NCBI RefSeq assembly: GCF_014698045.1
Contig: NZ_JACJSE010000030.1
Location: 1 to 64,000, forward strand
Length of the DNA stretch: 64,000 nucleotides
Origin: Aulosira sp. FACHB-615
GTDB taxonomy: Bacteria; Cyanobacteriota; Cyanobacteriia; Cyanobacteriales; Nostocaceae
Reading direction: 5' to 3'
Position numbers and translations under genes: made by a program. Below the pieces are notes generated by a model that was not told the DNA's origin, made no database searches, and saw only the letters and a list, made by a program, of their open reading frames with translations. This document shows positions 7,627 to 16,286 of the stretch, piece by piece; within the stretch, counting starts at the first letter, position 1; each line of letters starts with the position of its first letter.

Positions 7627-9486
7627 ATGGCTCAGTTTCTACTAGAGACTGTTTGGCTAGTTCCTTTATATGCCTTAATTGGTGGGCTTTTAGCCGTACC
7701 TTGGTCGCCGGGGATCATCCGCAAAACTGGGCCAAGGCCAGCAGGTTATGTAAATTTAGTAATGACATTTTTGGCGTTTGTCCATAGTGCGATCGCCTTA
7801 CAAGCAACTTGGAATCATCCACCCCAAGAAGTATTTATTCATTGGCTATCAACAGCAGGTTTAGATTTGACCATTGCTGTTGAACTTTCGTCAATTAGTG
7901 TAGGCGCGTTAGTAGTAATCAGTGGTTTAAATTTGTTAGCACAGATTTACGCTATTGGTTACATGGAAATGGATTGGGGTTGGGGACGCTTCTATTCTTT
8001 ATTAGGACTATTTGAAGCGGGATTGTGCGCCCTTGCCTTATGTAATAACTTGTTCTTTAGTTATGTAATCCTAGAAGTCCTCACATTGGGAACCTACCTT
8101 TTAGTAGGTTTATGGTTTAGTCAACCCTTGGTGGTAACAGGTGCGAGAGACGCTTTCTTAACCAAACGGGTAGGAGACTTGTTTCTGCTGATTGGGGTTT
8201 TAGGTTTATGGCCTCTGGCGGGAACTTGGGATTACAACGAACTGGCTGTATGGGCGAAAACTGCGGAAGTTGACCCGACAGTAATTAGTTTAGTGGGTTT
8301 AGCCTTAATTGCTGGGCCGATGGGTAAATGCGCCCAATTCCCCCTGCACTTGTGGTTAGATGAAGCGATGGAAGGCCCTGTTCCCAGTACAATTTTGCGG
8401 AACTCGGTAGTTGTAGCCAGTGGTGCATGGGTACTGATTAAACTGCAACCAGTGTTAACTTTATCACCGCTAGTTTCTACTGTGATGGTAGCGATTGGGG
8501 CAGTAACAGCTATTGGTGCTTCGTTAATTGCGATCGCGCAAATTGACGTGAAACGCTGCCAATCTTATTCTGTGAGTGCTTACATGGGCTTAGTGTTCAT
8601 TGCTGTAGGCACACAGCAAGATGATGCTGCACTGTTACTAGTACTTACCCATGCCTTATCTGCTGCCTTGTTAGTAATGAGTACTGGCGGCGTGATTTGG
8701 AATAGCATCAGCCAGGATGTCACCCAACTAGGTGGTTTATGGTCACGTCGTCCCATCTCTGGTTTAGCGTTTATTATCGGCACATTAGGATTAATCGGTT
8801 TCCCACCCCTTGGTAGTTTCTGGGCATTGATGAAACTAGCCGATGGGTTATGGGAAACTCAACCTTGGCTAGTTGGGATAGTTATAGCAGTTAACGCATT
8901 GACAGCCGTTAGTTTAGCTAGAGAATTTGGCTTGATTTTTGGTGGTAAACCTAAGCAAATGAGTGAGCGATCGCCTGAAGTTCACTGGCCGATGGTATTG
9001 CCAATGGTGATTTTATTCGGATTTGTCCTCCATTTACCTTTAGTGTTGCAAAGCTTATCACTCTTACCCGACTGGGCAAACCTCAATAAAGATGTCGCAC
9101 TCCTACTAATTTGGTCGAGTATTTTTGGTTGTAGCGTCGGTGGCGTAATTTATCTTGGCAACATTCCCAAACCAGTCCGCCTACCTTGGAAAGGTTTGCA
9201 AGACTTGTTAGCTTACGACTTTTACACCCCCAAACTATACCGCCTAACCATCATTTTCAGCGTTGCCCAATTGGCAAAATTTGCTGATATGGTTGACCGC
9301 TTCGTAGTAGATGGCATTGTTAACTTTGTTGGGTTGTTCTCCCTCCTCGGTGGCGAAGGCTTGAAATATAGCACCTCTGGACAAACCCAAACTTACGCCT
9401 TCACAGTCCTTTTAGGCGTTGGTCTTTTAGGCGCTTGGGTGACATGGCCATACTGGGGCGTACAGTTTCTAGAGTTAATGTTTTAA
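7627..9486 (+). CDS. ndhF: NAD(P)H-quinone oxidoreductase subunit NdhF of a CO2-uptake NDH-1 complex (NdhF3/F4 type)
   Basis: Antiporter-like proton-translocating membrane subunit of photosynthetic complex I, 619 residues with many membrane segments. The core proton-antiporter region is recognisable (GPMGKCAQFPLHLWLDEAM, near residues 230-248, and AQIDVKRCQSYSVSAYMGLV near 306-325). Linkage to ndhD and a CupA/CupB-family gene identifies it as the specialised NdhF3 or NdhF4 used in CO2 hydration rather than NdhF1 of respiration. No CupS-like fasciclin gene follows, which leans toward the constitutive F4/D4/CupB complex. First gene of a four-gene operon; located in the thylakoid membrane. Confidence 0.92.
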   Translation: MAQFLLETVWLVPLYALIGGLLAVPWSPGIIRKTGPRPAGYVNLVMTFLAFVHSAIALQATWNHPPQEVFIHWLSTAGLDLTIAVELSSISVGALVVISGLNLLAQIYAIGYMEMDWGWGRFYSLLGLFEAGLCALALCNNLFFSYVILEVLTLGTYLLVGLWFSQPLVVTGARDAFLTKRVGDLFLLIGVLGLWPLAGTWDYNELAVWAKTAEVDPTVISLVGLALIAGPMGKCAQFPLHLWLDEAMEGPVPSTILRNSVVVASGAWVLIKLQPVLTLSPLVSTVMVAIGAVTAIGASLIAIAQIDVKRCQSYSVSAYMGLVFIAVGTQQDDAALLLVLTHALSAALLVMSTGGVIWNSISQDVTQLGGLWSRRPISGLAFIIGTLGLIGFPPLGSFWALMKLADGLWETQPWLVGIVIAVNALTAVSLAREFGLIFGGKPKQMSERSPEVHWPMVLPMVILFGFVLHLPLVLQSLSLLPDWANLNKDVALLLIWSSIFGCSVGGVIYLGNIPKPVRLPWKGLQDLLAYDFYTPKLYRLTIIFSVAQLAKFADMVDRFVVDGIVNFVGLFSLLGGEGLKYSTSGQTQTYAFTVLLGVGLLGAWVTWPYWGVQFLELMF

Positions 9487-9526
9487 CTGGTTAATCATCT
9501 GCGTTCATCGGCGGTTAAAAACTCCC

Positions 9527-11029
9527 ATGCTAAGTGTTTTAATTTGGGCACCAATTATCGCTTCCGTAATTATTGGGTTTTGGCCTAACAATGCCATCCA
9601 ACCAAATCGCTTGCGCTTGGTATCCCTCACCTTATCCGGTTTAATTCTGCTGTGGAATTTGTTCATCCTGTTTAAATTTGATTTAACTACTCCAGGAATG
9701 CAGTTTCAAGAATATCTACCTTGGAACGAAACCCTTGGTTTAAGTTATCAATTAGGGGTGGATGGGCTATCAATATTAATGTTGATTTTGAATAGCCTCC
9801 TGACTTGGATTGCTATTTACAGCAGCAGCAAAGATACAGAAAGACCCCGCCTATTTTACTCAATGATTTTGTTAGTAAGTGGCGGCGTTGCTGGTGCTTT
9901 TTTGGCAGAAAACTTACTGTTGTTTTTCCTGTTCTACGAATTAGAATTAATTCCCTTTTATTTATTAATTTCAATTTGGGGCGGCGAAAAACGGGCTTAC
10001 GCTGGCATTAAATTTTTAATTTACACTGCGGTTTCCGGCGCATTAATTTTAGCCACCTTCTTAGGTATGGTGTGGCTGACAGGTTCCACAAGCTTTGCCT
10101 TTGATGCTGTCTCCACTCAAACCCTCTCTGCTGGACTGCAACTGCTGTTACTAGCAGGAATCATCATTGGTTTTGGCATCAAAATTCCTCTCGTTCCCTT
10201 CCACACTTGGCTACCTGATGCTTATGTGGAAGCTTCCGCACCCATCGCCATTTTGTTAGGTGGTGTATTGGCAAAGTTGGGAACATACGGTTTATTGCGG
10301 TTTGGCATGGGGATGTTCCCCAACGCTTGGAGTACTGTTGCCCCAACCTTGGCAATTTGGGGGGCAATTAGCGCGATATATGGGGCAGTAGTAGCGATCG
10401 CCCAAAAAGATATCAAGCGGATGGTAGCATACAGTTCTATCGGTCACATGGGCTATGTATTGCTTGCCAGTGCTGCTAGTACTTCCCTCGCCCTAGTTGG
10501 TGCAGTTTCCCAAATGTTTAGCCACGGTATCATCCTTGCCATTCTCTTCCATTTGGTAGGAGTCGTGGAGGCTAAAGCCGGCACACGCGAGTTAGACAAA
10601 CTCAACGGTTTAATGAGTCCAATTCGTGGCATACCTTTAATTAGTGCCTTACTTGTATTAAGTGGCATGGCTAGTGCTGGTATTCCCGGTTTAACAGGAT
10701 TTATCGCTGAATTTATCGTCTTTCAGGGCAGTTTCTCTGTTTTCCCCATTCCGACAATATTATGCGTTGTCGCCAGTGGTTTAACGGCGGTATATTTCGT
10801 CATCCTGCTGAACCGCACCTGTTTTGGTAGACTCGACAATGATTTAGCCTACTATCCCAAAGTTTTGTGGTCAGAGAAAGTACCAGCCTTAATTTTGGCA
10901 GTCCTCATCATCTTTTTAGGAGTCCAACCTACTTGGTTAGTGCGCTGGAGTGAAACCACAACCACGGCAATGGTAGCAGCAATTACCCCTGCGGAAAAAA
11001 CCGTAATTTCTCAGGTTGCGTTGAAGTAA
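9527..11029 (+). CDS. ndhD: NAD(P)H-quinone oxidoreductase subunit NdhD (chain 4, NdhD3/D4 type)
   Basis: Second antiporter-like subunit of the CO2-uptake NDH-1, 500 residues. Family motifs are plain: GGEKRAYAGIKFLIYTAVSG (about 152-171), KIPLVPFHTWLPDAYVEASA (about 219-238) and AIAQKDIKRMVAYSSIGHMG (about 287-306). It begins 40 bases after ndhF. The gap contains a short stretch (around 9492-9516) of the dispersed repeat related to TTAACCGCAGATG that also occurs near 14581 and 17562. It should form, with NdhF and the Cup protein, the peripheral module that couples plastoquinone reduction to CO2 hydration. Confidence 0.93.
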   Translation: MLSVLIWAPIIASVIIGFWPNNAIQPNRLRLVSLTLSGLILLWNLFILFKFDLTTPGMQFQEYLPWNETLGLSYQLGVDGLSILMLILNSLLTWIAIYSSSKDTERPRLFYSMILLVSGGVAGAFLAENLLLFFLFYELELIPFYLLISIWGGEKRAYAGIKFLIYTAVSGALILATFLGMVWLTGSTSFAFDAVSTQTLSAGLQLLLLAGIIIGFGIKIPLVPFHTWLPDAYVEASAPIAILLGGVLAKLGTYGLLRFGMGMFPNAWSTVAPTLAIWGAISAIYGAVVAIAQKDIKRMVAYSSIGHMGYVLLASAASTSLALVGAVSQMFSHGIILAILFHLVGVVEAKAGTRELDKLNGLMSPIRGIPLISALLVLSGMASAGIPGLTGFIAEFIVFQGSFSVFPIPTILCVVASGLTAVYFVILLNRTCFGRLDNDLAYYPKVLWSEKVPALILAVLIIFLGVQPTWLVRWSETTTTAMVAAITPAEKTVISQVALK

Positions 11030-11062
11030 AAAGAGAATTACGCAACCGATACAGGAGAAAAT

Positions 11063-11662
11063 ATGAATCTCACCTTAATTCCCAGTGGTCTTGTAATGTT
11101 CCGCTTTTTAATAGCACCCTTCCTCCTGTGGGATGCTTGGGATGGTGATACGAGTATTTGGTTTTTAGTAGGTTTTACTGCTGCTTTTCTTTCCGACATT
11201 TTTGATGGCATTATTGCCCGGCGACTTGGTGTTAGCAATGCCAAATTGCGACAAGCTGATAGCTGGGCTGATACCTGCCTTTTTAGTTGTATCTTTTTAA
11301 GTGCTTGGCTGGGATACCAAGATATTTTGATAGCTTATTACCTTCCTTTATTGATGGTGATTTTTGCTCAAATTGTGTGGTGGATAGTGAACTTAATTAA
11401 ATATGGCAAACCCGCCAGCTATCACACTTACTCAGCTAAGTTTTGGGGAATTACATTATTTATTGCCATTGTGGCATTGTTTGGATTTAACTACGCTGGC
11501 ATAACTTTATGGCTAACTTGTATTGCCGGAACTATTTACAGCATCGAAGAAATTGCGATGACGTTAATATTGCCAGTGTGGACGCATGATGTTTTGAGTA
11601 TTTTTCATGCTTTAAAAATACGTCAGCAGCAATTACAAACAACCGATATTTCTACTGTCTAA
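11063..11662 (+). CDS. CDP-alcohol phosphatidyltransferase family protein
   Basis: A 199-residue polytopic membrane protein. The CDP-alcohol phosphotransferase signature lies at about residues 33-58: the DIFDGIIARR block and the later DSWAD block supply the four aspartates of D-x2-D-G-x2-A-R...D-x3-D. The glycine that normally precedes the third aspartate by four positions is replaced by leucine (KLRQAD), so activity is uncertain. The start ATG follows a good ribosome-binding site (GGAGAAAAT). It sits between ndhD and the CO2 hydration gene with gaps of 33 and 27 bases, so it is part of the NDH-1 operon. Its alcohol substrate (glycerol phosphate, inositol or other) cannot be predicted. Confidence 0.8.
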   Translation: MNLTLIPSGLVMFRFLIAPFLLWDAWDGDTSIWFLVGFTAAFLSDIFDGIIARRLGVSNAKLRQADSWADTCLFSCIFLSAWLGYQDILIAYYLPLLMVIFAQIVWWIVNLIKYGKPASYHTYSAKFWGITLFIAIVALFGFNYAGITLWLTCIAGTIYSIEEIAMTLILPVWTHDVLSIFHALKIRQQQLQTTDISTV

Positions 11663-11689
11663 AAATACATTTAATATCCAGGAACCAAT

Positions 11690-13012
11690 ATGGTACAAAC
11701 TCCAGAAAAACCTGTTACTAAAATCCCACCTTCAAAACATGAATTTGCGGAAGTAATTCATCGTTTAGAAGCTGGCGGTTCAATGTTACCAGACACGCCA
11801 GAAAACTTAATGCAAATCATCGGGATTTATAAAGCTTACGCTGTCCCGATGGATTTTTACTGGCGTGACTTATTATATATAGCTGAACAGGTATTTTTAG
11901 AGCCATTTGCCTTTTTTAAATACTTCTTACCCAAAGAGTATTTAGACCTGCATAATCATTACGCTGGTGATACTGCTGATTTAAGAATTTGGCGTGGTGA
12001 AGCAACAGCCCATCCTGAACTTTTGGCATTTATGGAAAAGGGTGAAACCTTGAAAATGCCAAAATTATTGCATCACTTATTCCACGATCGCATCAACATG
12101 GAATTTGCGGAAGCTTGTATGCGGGCAATGCTTTGGCATAGACAGATGTATGCGCCAGTCAATCAATTTGATGCGTATCTCGACTCCGAAGAATACAAAG
12201 CCAACGCCGACAGGGCAATTAAAGCTTACTTCCAAGGCAACCCCGTAATGCTGGGACTGTACAAACTGTTTCCTGATATGTTTTTGGAACAGTGCCGCCA
12301 GATGTCCTACTACTCTAACCTCGGCTTGTTCTGGGAAGTCATGGCCCCGGTATTCTTTGAAATGTCCGACATCTACGACGAAGGTGGGTTTAAGGGTGTA
12401 CCTGACGCAATGAACTTTTTGGTCAATGGCATATTTGCGATCGCAGGTCGTCCCATTTACCATCATGTTTATATCCGTGGGGAATGCTACGAAATTATCC
12501 CCAAATCAAAAGGCTTCACCTGGCTGTACGAAGCAGCATTACCCTACGTAGAAGCTGTATTCTACCGCACCGCCCCCTTTAGAGGCACAAAATCTTACAA
12601 CGCCCAAGCCGGACAAGTGCCAGATGACCAAAAAGATTTCCACTACGGCATTCTCTACGCCGATGTCTTTCCTGTGGGAACTGCTGGTATTCCACCAACA
12701 TTATTAATGCAAGATATGTTGCACTTTTTACCACAATATCTTGTTGATTACTACAAACAACATTGCCGTGGTGAAGACGATATGTTGATTCAGTTGGGTA
12801 TTAGTTTCCAACGCTCAATGTATAACGTTACTTCTGCGGTAATTCAAGCCCTAAGAACTGCGCTTTTATATCCCTTAGATGACCCTAATCCTAAACATTT
12901 GCAAGCCAATCGTGAGTTTTTTGAACAGCAATTAAATCGCTTTACCCGCGCTGATTATGGTATGCGTGATGCTGCCCGTCTGCGGAATATTCAAACCCCA
13001 GATTATCGTTAA
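11690..13012 (+). CDS. CO2 hydration protein of the CupA/CupB (ChpY/ChpX) family
   Basis: A 440-residue soluble protein that joins NdhF/NdhD in the CO2-uptake NDH-1 and acts as a vectorial carbonic anhydrase, turning CO2 into bicarbonate on the cytoplasmic side. Recognised by family sequence (GGSMLPDTPENLMQIIGIYK, residues 29-48; YAVPMDFYWRD, 50-60). The histidine/arginine cluster HHLFHDR at 128-134, with nearby tyrosines at 47 and 50, is in the region that binds zinc in structures of CupA-type complexes. The absence of a cupS gene downstream favours CupB over CupA, but this is inference from context. Last gene of the operon; RBS AGGA about 8 bases upstream of the start. Confidence 0.88.
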   Translation: MVQTPEKPVTKIPPSKHEFAEVIHRLEAGGSMLPDTPENLMQIIGIYKAYAVPMDFYWRDLLYIAEQVFLEPFAFFKYFLPKEYLDLHNHYAGDTADLRIWRGEATAHPELLAFMEKGETLKMPKLLHHLFHDRINMEFAEACMRAMLWHRQMYAPVNQFDAYLDSEEYKANADRAIKAYFQGNPVMLGLYKLFPDMFLEQCRQMSYYSNLGLFWEVMAPVFFEMSDIYDEGGFKGVPDAMNFLVNGIFAIAGRPIYHHVYIRGECYEIIPKSKGFTWLYEAALPYVEAVFYRTAPFRGTKSYNAQAGQVPDDQKDFHYGILYADVFPVGTAGIPPTLLMQDMLHFLPQYLVDYYKQHCRGEDDMLIQLGISFQRSMYNVTSAVIQALRTALLYPLDDPNPKHLQANREFFEQQLNRFTRADYGMRDAARLRNIQTPDYR

Positions 13013-13091
13013 TTAAACAGTGATGAGCTTTACTAATGACTGAACACAAGTTGATTTGAATTGAAGGCAGATACAACTTTTTCGTTCCCAA

Positions 13092-13424
13092 TTAGTAAAG
13101 CTCTAGACAATGTAGATTAAGATTATTTAAAAGTTCTTTAATGGCTTCCTCTCCAGACCGAATTAGAGCTTCGATATAATTAGTAGGCGCATTTCCGCAA
13201 CGTAGCCATATTACTTTGGGCGGTGAACCGTATAAACGGCTTCGCTCAACAAAGTCTGCATCTTGAGTGACAATGCAAAAATCATTCCTTTTAGCAAATT
13301 CCCAGATTTCAGTGTCAGTCCTTTCTTGGAGTGCATGAAACTGCACATGACTGGAATCAGGGAAAATATCTGCTAATCGAGTTGTCAGCTTGCGGCTCAA
13401 ATTTTGATCAAATAGTAGCTTCAA
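13092..13424 (-). CDS. DUF5615 PIN-like toxin
   Basis: A 110-residue PIN-like protein of the DUF5615 family, the usual partner of DUF433 antitoxins. The start MKLLFDQNLSRKL gives the first acidic residue (Asp6), and FCIVTQDADFVERSRL near residues 48-63 supplies the other acidic pair, as in Mut7-C/PIN nucleases. The start codon overlaps the stop of the upstream DUF433 gene by 4 bases (ATGA-type), so translation is coupled. Inferred role is an RNA-cleaving toxin; no activity can be proven from sequence. Confidence 0.82.
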   Translation of the reverse strand: MKLLFDQNLSRKLTTRLADIFPDSSHVQFHALQERTDTEIWEFAKRNDFCIVTQDADFVERSRLYGSPPKVIWLRCGNAPTNYIEALIRSGEEAIKELLNNLNLHCLELY

Positions 13425-13651
13425 CCAGCACCTACCGAAGCAACAAGACGGTGTTCTCTGTCAGCAGCAAACTCTAAGCAAGCCCTGATGTCCGCTTCAG
13501 TCAACTCAGGAAAGTCTTCCAGAATCTCAGTATGAGACATCCCGACTGCTAACCAACCCAGAACATCGTACACAGTGATTCGCATCCGTCGAATACAGGG
13601 TTTGCCGCCTCGTTTGTCAGGTTCTATGGTAATAATGTCACGATAACTCAT
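13421..13651 (-). CDS. DUF433 antitoxin
   Basis: A 76-residue DUF433 protein with the helix-turn-helix-like pattern (RGGKPCIRRMRITVYDVLGW, about 14-33, then MSHTEILEDFPELTEADIRA). DUF433 proteins are DNA-binding antitoxins that neutralise a DUF5615 partner and probably repress their own promoter. The two-gene operon is transcribed from the minus strand with the antitoxin first, the normal order. The other two DUF433 genes in the window, at 14134 and 52034, are divergent in sequence. Confidence 0.85.
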   Translation of the reverse strand: MSYRDIITIEPDKRGGKPCIRRMRITVYDVLGWLAVGMSHTEILEDFPELTEADIRACLEFAADREHRLVASVGAG

Positions 13652-13727
13652 TTTGGTTGTTTATAATCTGTCTGATACGTCTCTAAGTTTAGAGCAGCCT
13701 GACACTGGGCTGCAACTTAGCCGTTAA

Positions 13728-13934
13728 ATCGTTTTACTCATTGCTGCCCGACTGTGGAGTATTAAAAACCTACGTTTATTGGGCAAGATTGATCGTCGTG
13801 CAAACAAGAATGGGACTCCTCGTGTGAGGGGAGGTAAGGACGTAAAGAGGTGGTTCAAGGCACAGGCGACAGAGATGGCAGAGATATCGGTAGAAGTAAT
13901 GTCTCCAACATCCATTCGACTGAAAGTCGAGTGA
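13728..13934 (+). pseudogene. Possible gene remnant, unrecognised
   Basis: The 482-bp gap between DUF433 genes contains an open plus-strand stretch of 68 codons ending at TGA 13932, reading AARLWSIKNLRLLGK and later KDVKRWFKAQATEMAEISVE. It has no in-frame start codon after the upstream stop, so it looks like the 3-prime tail of a decayed gene. The base composition is more G+C-rich than the flanks. No family is recognised, and it could be chance. The rest of the gap (13935-14133) shows nothing recognisable. Confidence 0.25.
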
Positions 13935-14133
13935 GTGTTAGAAGATTCAGGTTCATCCCAAAGTCGAATCAGGTAATCACGGCAAAATTGTGGCGATGAT
14001 ATTAAAACCGGAGATTTTGAAGTTGACACGAGTAAAATAGCTGTTGGCGATCGCCTTGAAGCTTGTCACCCAGATGATTAGTTGTTGTATAGGCTAAAAT
14101 ATTGAAACACATCACTGCAACTAAATAATTGAT

Positions 14134-14346
14134 ATGACAGCCACAGCGCGTGTTATTCATAGTGACCCTGACATAATGGGAGGAACGCCTGTTTTTGTCG
14201 GAACTCGTGTGCCAATGAAAACGCTGCTTGATTATCTTGAAGCAGGTGATTCAATAGATGAGTTTTTAGATCATTTTCCCAGTGTAAGACGTGAGCAAGC
14301 GATCGCAGCCCTTGAGTTGGCAAAGGAAATGCTGACATCGAGATGA
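14134..14346 (+). CDS. Orphan DUF433 antitoxin-like protein
   Basis: A 70-residue DUF433 protein: HSDPDIMGGTPVFVGTRVPM at residues 9-28 and the helix DHFPSVRREQAIAALELA at 46-63 are diagnostic. The usual DUF5615 partner does not follow. A start-like ATGAAATTACTGCGG overlaps the end (14344) but stops after ten codons. It is therefore an antitoxin without its toxin, either a decayed module or a gene kept for another purpose. Confidence 0.8.
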   Translation: MTATARVIHSDPDIMGGTPVFVGTRVPMKTLLDYLEAGDSIDEFLDHFPSVRREQAIAALELAKEMLTSR

Positions 14347-14464
14347 AATTACTGCGGATACTCAACAAAGTTTAGCGGATTTCCGTGGAGGTAGTTTTCA
14401 GGCTCTATCAGCCAAAAGTGTAATTGCTCAATTGCGCGAATCTTTGAACCAAGAAGAAGAATGA
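14336..14464 (+). pseudogene. Short reading-frame remnant after the orphan DUF433 gene
   Basis: A second frame overlapping the DUF433 stop stays open for 42 codons and reads EITADTQQSLADFRGGSFQA followed by LSAKSVIAQLRESLNQEEE before TGA 14462. The charged helical character resembles the C-terminus of small antitoxins. It has no start codon, so it is best seen as the tail of a broken gene. Confidence 0.3.
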
Positions 14465-14704
14465 GACTTCTGGTTTTAACGCCGAAATTTAAGTGAGCAT
14501 TCTGTAAATTTGTGAAACGAAATGCTGACCTTCAGCAACAAATTGAAGACACTCTTCCGCAAATGGAAGCAAGAATAATTAACCGCAGATGGACGCAGAT
14601 AAATTTGTACCTCAGCAGACGAGTAAAGGCTGTAGTGCAAATACTAACATTAATCAAAAAAGTCTTGAAAAACTTACTATTATTTTGCAGTGACCCAAAA
14701 TAAA

Positions 14705-14741
14705 TGTAGAGACATAGCATTACTACGTCTCTACATTTTTT
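14705..14741. terminator. Bidirectional intrinsic terminator
   Basis: Perfect stem TGTAGAGAC / GTCTCTACA with a 13-base loop, followed by six T residues on the plus strand and by an A/T-rich ATTTATTTT tract on the minus strand. It lies 22 bases past the 3-prime end of the minus-strand glyoxalase-like gene, which it probably terminates. Confidence 0.75.
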
Positions 14742-14762
14742 CTCAATTTTTCACTTCTCTAA

Positions 14763-15365
14763 TTAATTCGCTACTTCAGCGAGTTCAATAATCCGCCCTT
14801 CATAGTCTTTAATTAAGAAATTTAAAGGCTTTTGGTTGCGAATTTTAAATTTTAAACCACGGGTTTCTACCCGCAATAAAATCATTTCCAAGCAGTCACG
14901 GTCAAAACAAACGTGACGCTGTTGATTTTTGCTGCCTAAACTCGCTCCGGTAATGACGTGTAGCTGGGTATTCTTTTTCAGTTGATACCAGAGTCCTTCG
15001 TTAGCATTGTTCATTGTTTTGCCCGACCAACTGGGACTGGCGGACATATACAAAGGATCTATCGCCGTTGTGCCGATGGTTTGTTCATAGTTGTAGTAGT
15101 AGTGCAGAGGCACTTCTGCGGCTGGTAAATCGAGTAGCCCTTCGTACAACTGTCGAGCAATTTCCAAATCTGACACCATCACTGTGTGAACTTTGGGCGC
15201 ACTGCTGAGAAACATCCACATCGCCCCAGCATAAGCCGCCAGCAGCATGACCATAATGCCTTGAGTCGAAAACAGACTATCTAAAGGCAGGGATGGTAAA
15301 AATGAGCCAAAAGTCAACGGGGCAAGTAAAAACTGCATTACATTAGCTGCTATAACCATGAACAA
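14763..15365 (-). CDS. Glyoxalase-like domain protein with N-terminal membrane segments
   Basis: A 200-residue protein. Two hydrophobic segments are visible at about residues 3-23 and 30-54. They are followed by a glyoxalase/bleomycin-resistance-type (VOC) fold: VHTVMVSDLEIARQLYEGLL at 59-78 is a typical first VOC strand-helix unit, and HVCFDRDCLEMILLRVETRG plus LNFLIKDYEGRIIELAEV form the C-terminal part. The substrate is unknown, and the metal-binding residues of glyoxalase I are not clearly conserved. ATG 15365 and the third codon (also ATG) are both possible starts. Confidence 0.7.
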   Translation of the reverse strand: MFMVIAANVMQFLLAPLTFGSFLPSLPLDSLFSTQGIMVMLLAAYAGAMWMFLSSAPKVHTVMVSDLEIARQLYEGLLDLPAAEVPLHYYYNYEQTIGTTAIDPLYMSASPSWSGKTMNNANEGLWYQLKKNTQLHVITGASLGSKNQQRHVCFDRDCLEMILLRVETRGLKFKIRNQKPLNFLIKDYEGRIIELAEVAN

Positions 15366-15557
15366 ATTGAAGATTGTATAAGGGAGCCGCTTTTATTTTT
15401 ATTGATAGAGACTAATATTAAGTCCTTGTCTTTAGTGTATCAATACTAAAGTGGTCTGATCTGGGACAGCAAACAGACATAAACGAAAATTTTACGGTTT
15501 GCACTCTGGGGCTATTGTTATAAACATTAATCTTAACAACTCTTAGCGAAAAGGCTT

Positions 15558-16196
15558 ATGCAAATTCCTCATTTTCCCGAAACAAATCACCCGCTAGTTA
15601 AGTCGCTGTTTCATCACAATGACCAGGAACTGCTGAGTCTATTTCAACGATATCCAGAGGCTGGCAAGTATTTCACGGTGATTTTTTGTCGTTACAGCCC
15701 GATTGTATATACTTTAATTCAACATTCAGCGCGATCGCCTGTGCAGGCAGATTATCTGTTTGCCCTGACTTGGCGACATATCTATTACGAACTGGGCGGA
15801 CTGGATTTAGAAAACCCCCAACCCGGACAAGAAGGTTTAACCTTACAAAATTGGCTAATTAACATCACAGCTTTTTGTATTAACGAGATTGAACTTCCAC
15901 CTACGGAAGCCATTCATTATTCGCTGCAAGCCACTTCGCCGCCTTTATGGTGTTATGTGGAAAAAGCTTTAGACCAGCTACCCCCGATTTTACGTTTGAT
16001 GGTGTTGATGGCACAAACTTTCCATTGGAGTGAAACCAGAATTGCAGCTTATTTGCAAGCGGAAGGTGAAAGAATTGCCCCTGCCGAAGTAGCCAATTTT
16101 CTCCAGGAAGGCTATCGTATGCTAGAGGCTAAATTACCTGCTGACATCCGCTCTATATACCTGGGAGAAGATTTGGTTCTATCATCAACTACGTAA
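15558..16196 (+). CDS. Divergent sigma-70-like (ECF-type) protein
   Basis: A 212-residue protein with faint resemblance to small sigma factors. Residues 53-75 (SARSPVQADYLFALTWRHIY) fit a degenerate region 2 (core RNA polymerase binding), and residues 137-185 (LPPILRLMVLMAQTFHWSET, then EVANFLQEGYRMLEAKL) fit the helix-turn-helix of region 4. The DNA-contacting residues are poorly conserved, so it may act as a regulator or adaptor rather than a true sigma factor. It stands alone, 90 bases upstream of a TPR gene on the same strand. Confidence 0.5.
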   Translation: MQIPHFPETNHPLVKSLFHHNDQELLSLFQRYPEAGKYFTVIFCRYSPIVYTLIQHSARSPVQADYLFALTWRHIYYELGGLDLENPQPGQEGLTLQNWLINITAFCINEIELPPTEAIHYSLQATSPPLWCYVEKALDQLPPILRLMVLMAQTFHWSETRIAAYLQAEGERIAPAEVANFLQEGYRMLEAKLPADIRSIYLGEDLVLSSTT

Positions 16197-16286
16197 TATT
16201 GCTGGTGTTATTGGTAATTATGCCGCACAAAATAAAACTTTTACTGAAACTTTATACTTTAAGCCGAATTTCCACAGGTAAGTTTT

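Noticed and set aside
10179..10668. Minus-strand frames within ndhD
   Set aside because: They are shadows of a strongly conserved coding sequence and have no ribosome-binding site or family features.
12077..12466. 129-codon minus-strand frame
   Set aside because: Lies entirely opposite the CO2 hydration gene, whose own frame is clearly real.
13724..14029. 101-codon minus-strand frame
   Set aside because: No recognisable domain; the opposite strand has an equally open, more protein-like tail, so neither is well supported as a gene.
14512..14703. 63-codon plus-strand frame
   Set aside because: It runs through the dispersed AACCGCAGATGGACGCAG repeat and has no homology pattern.
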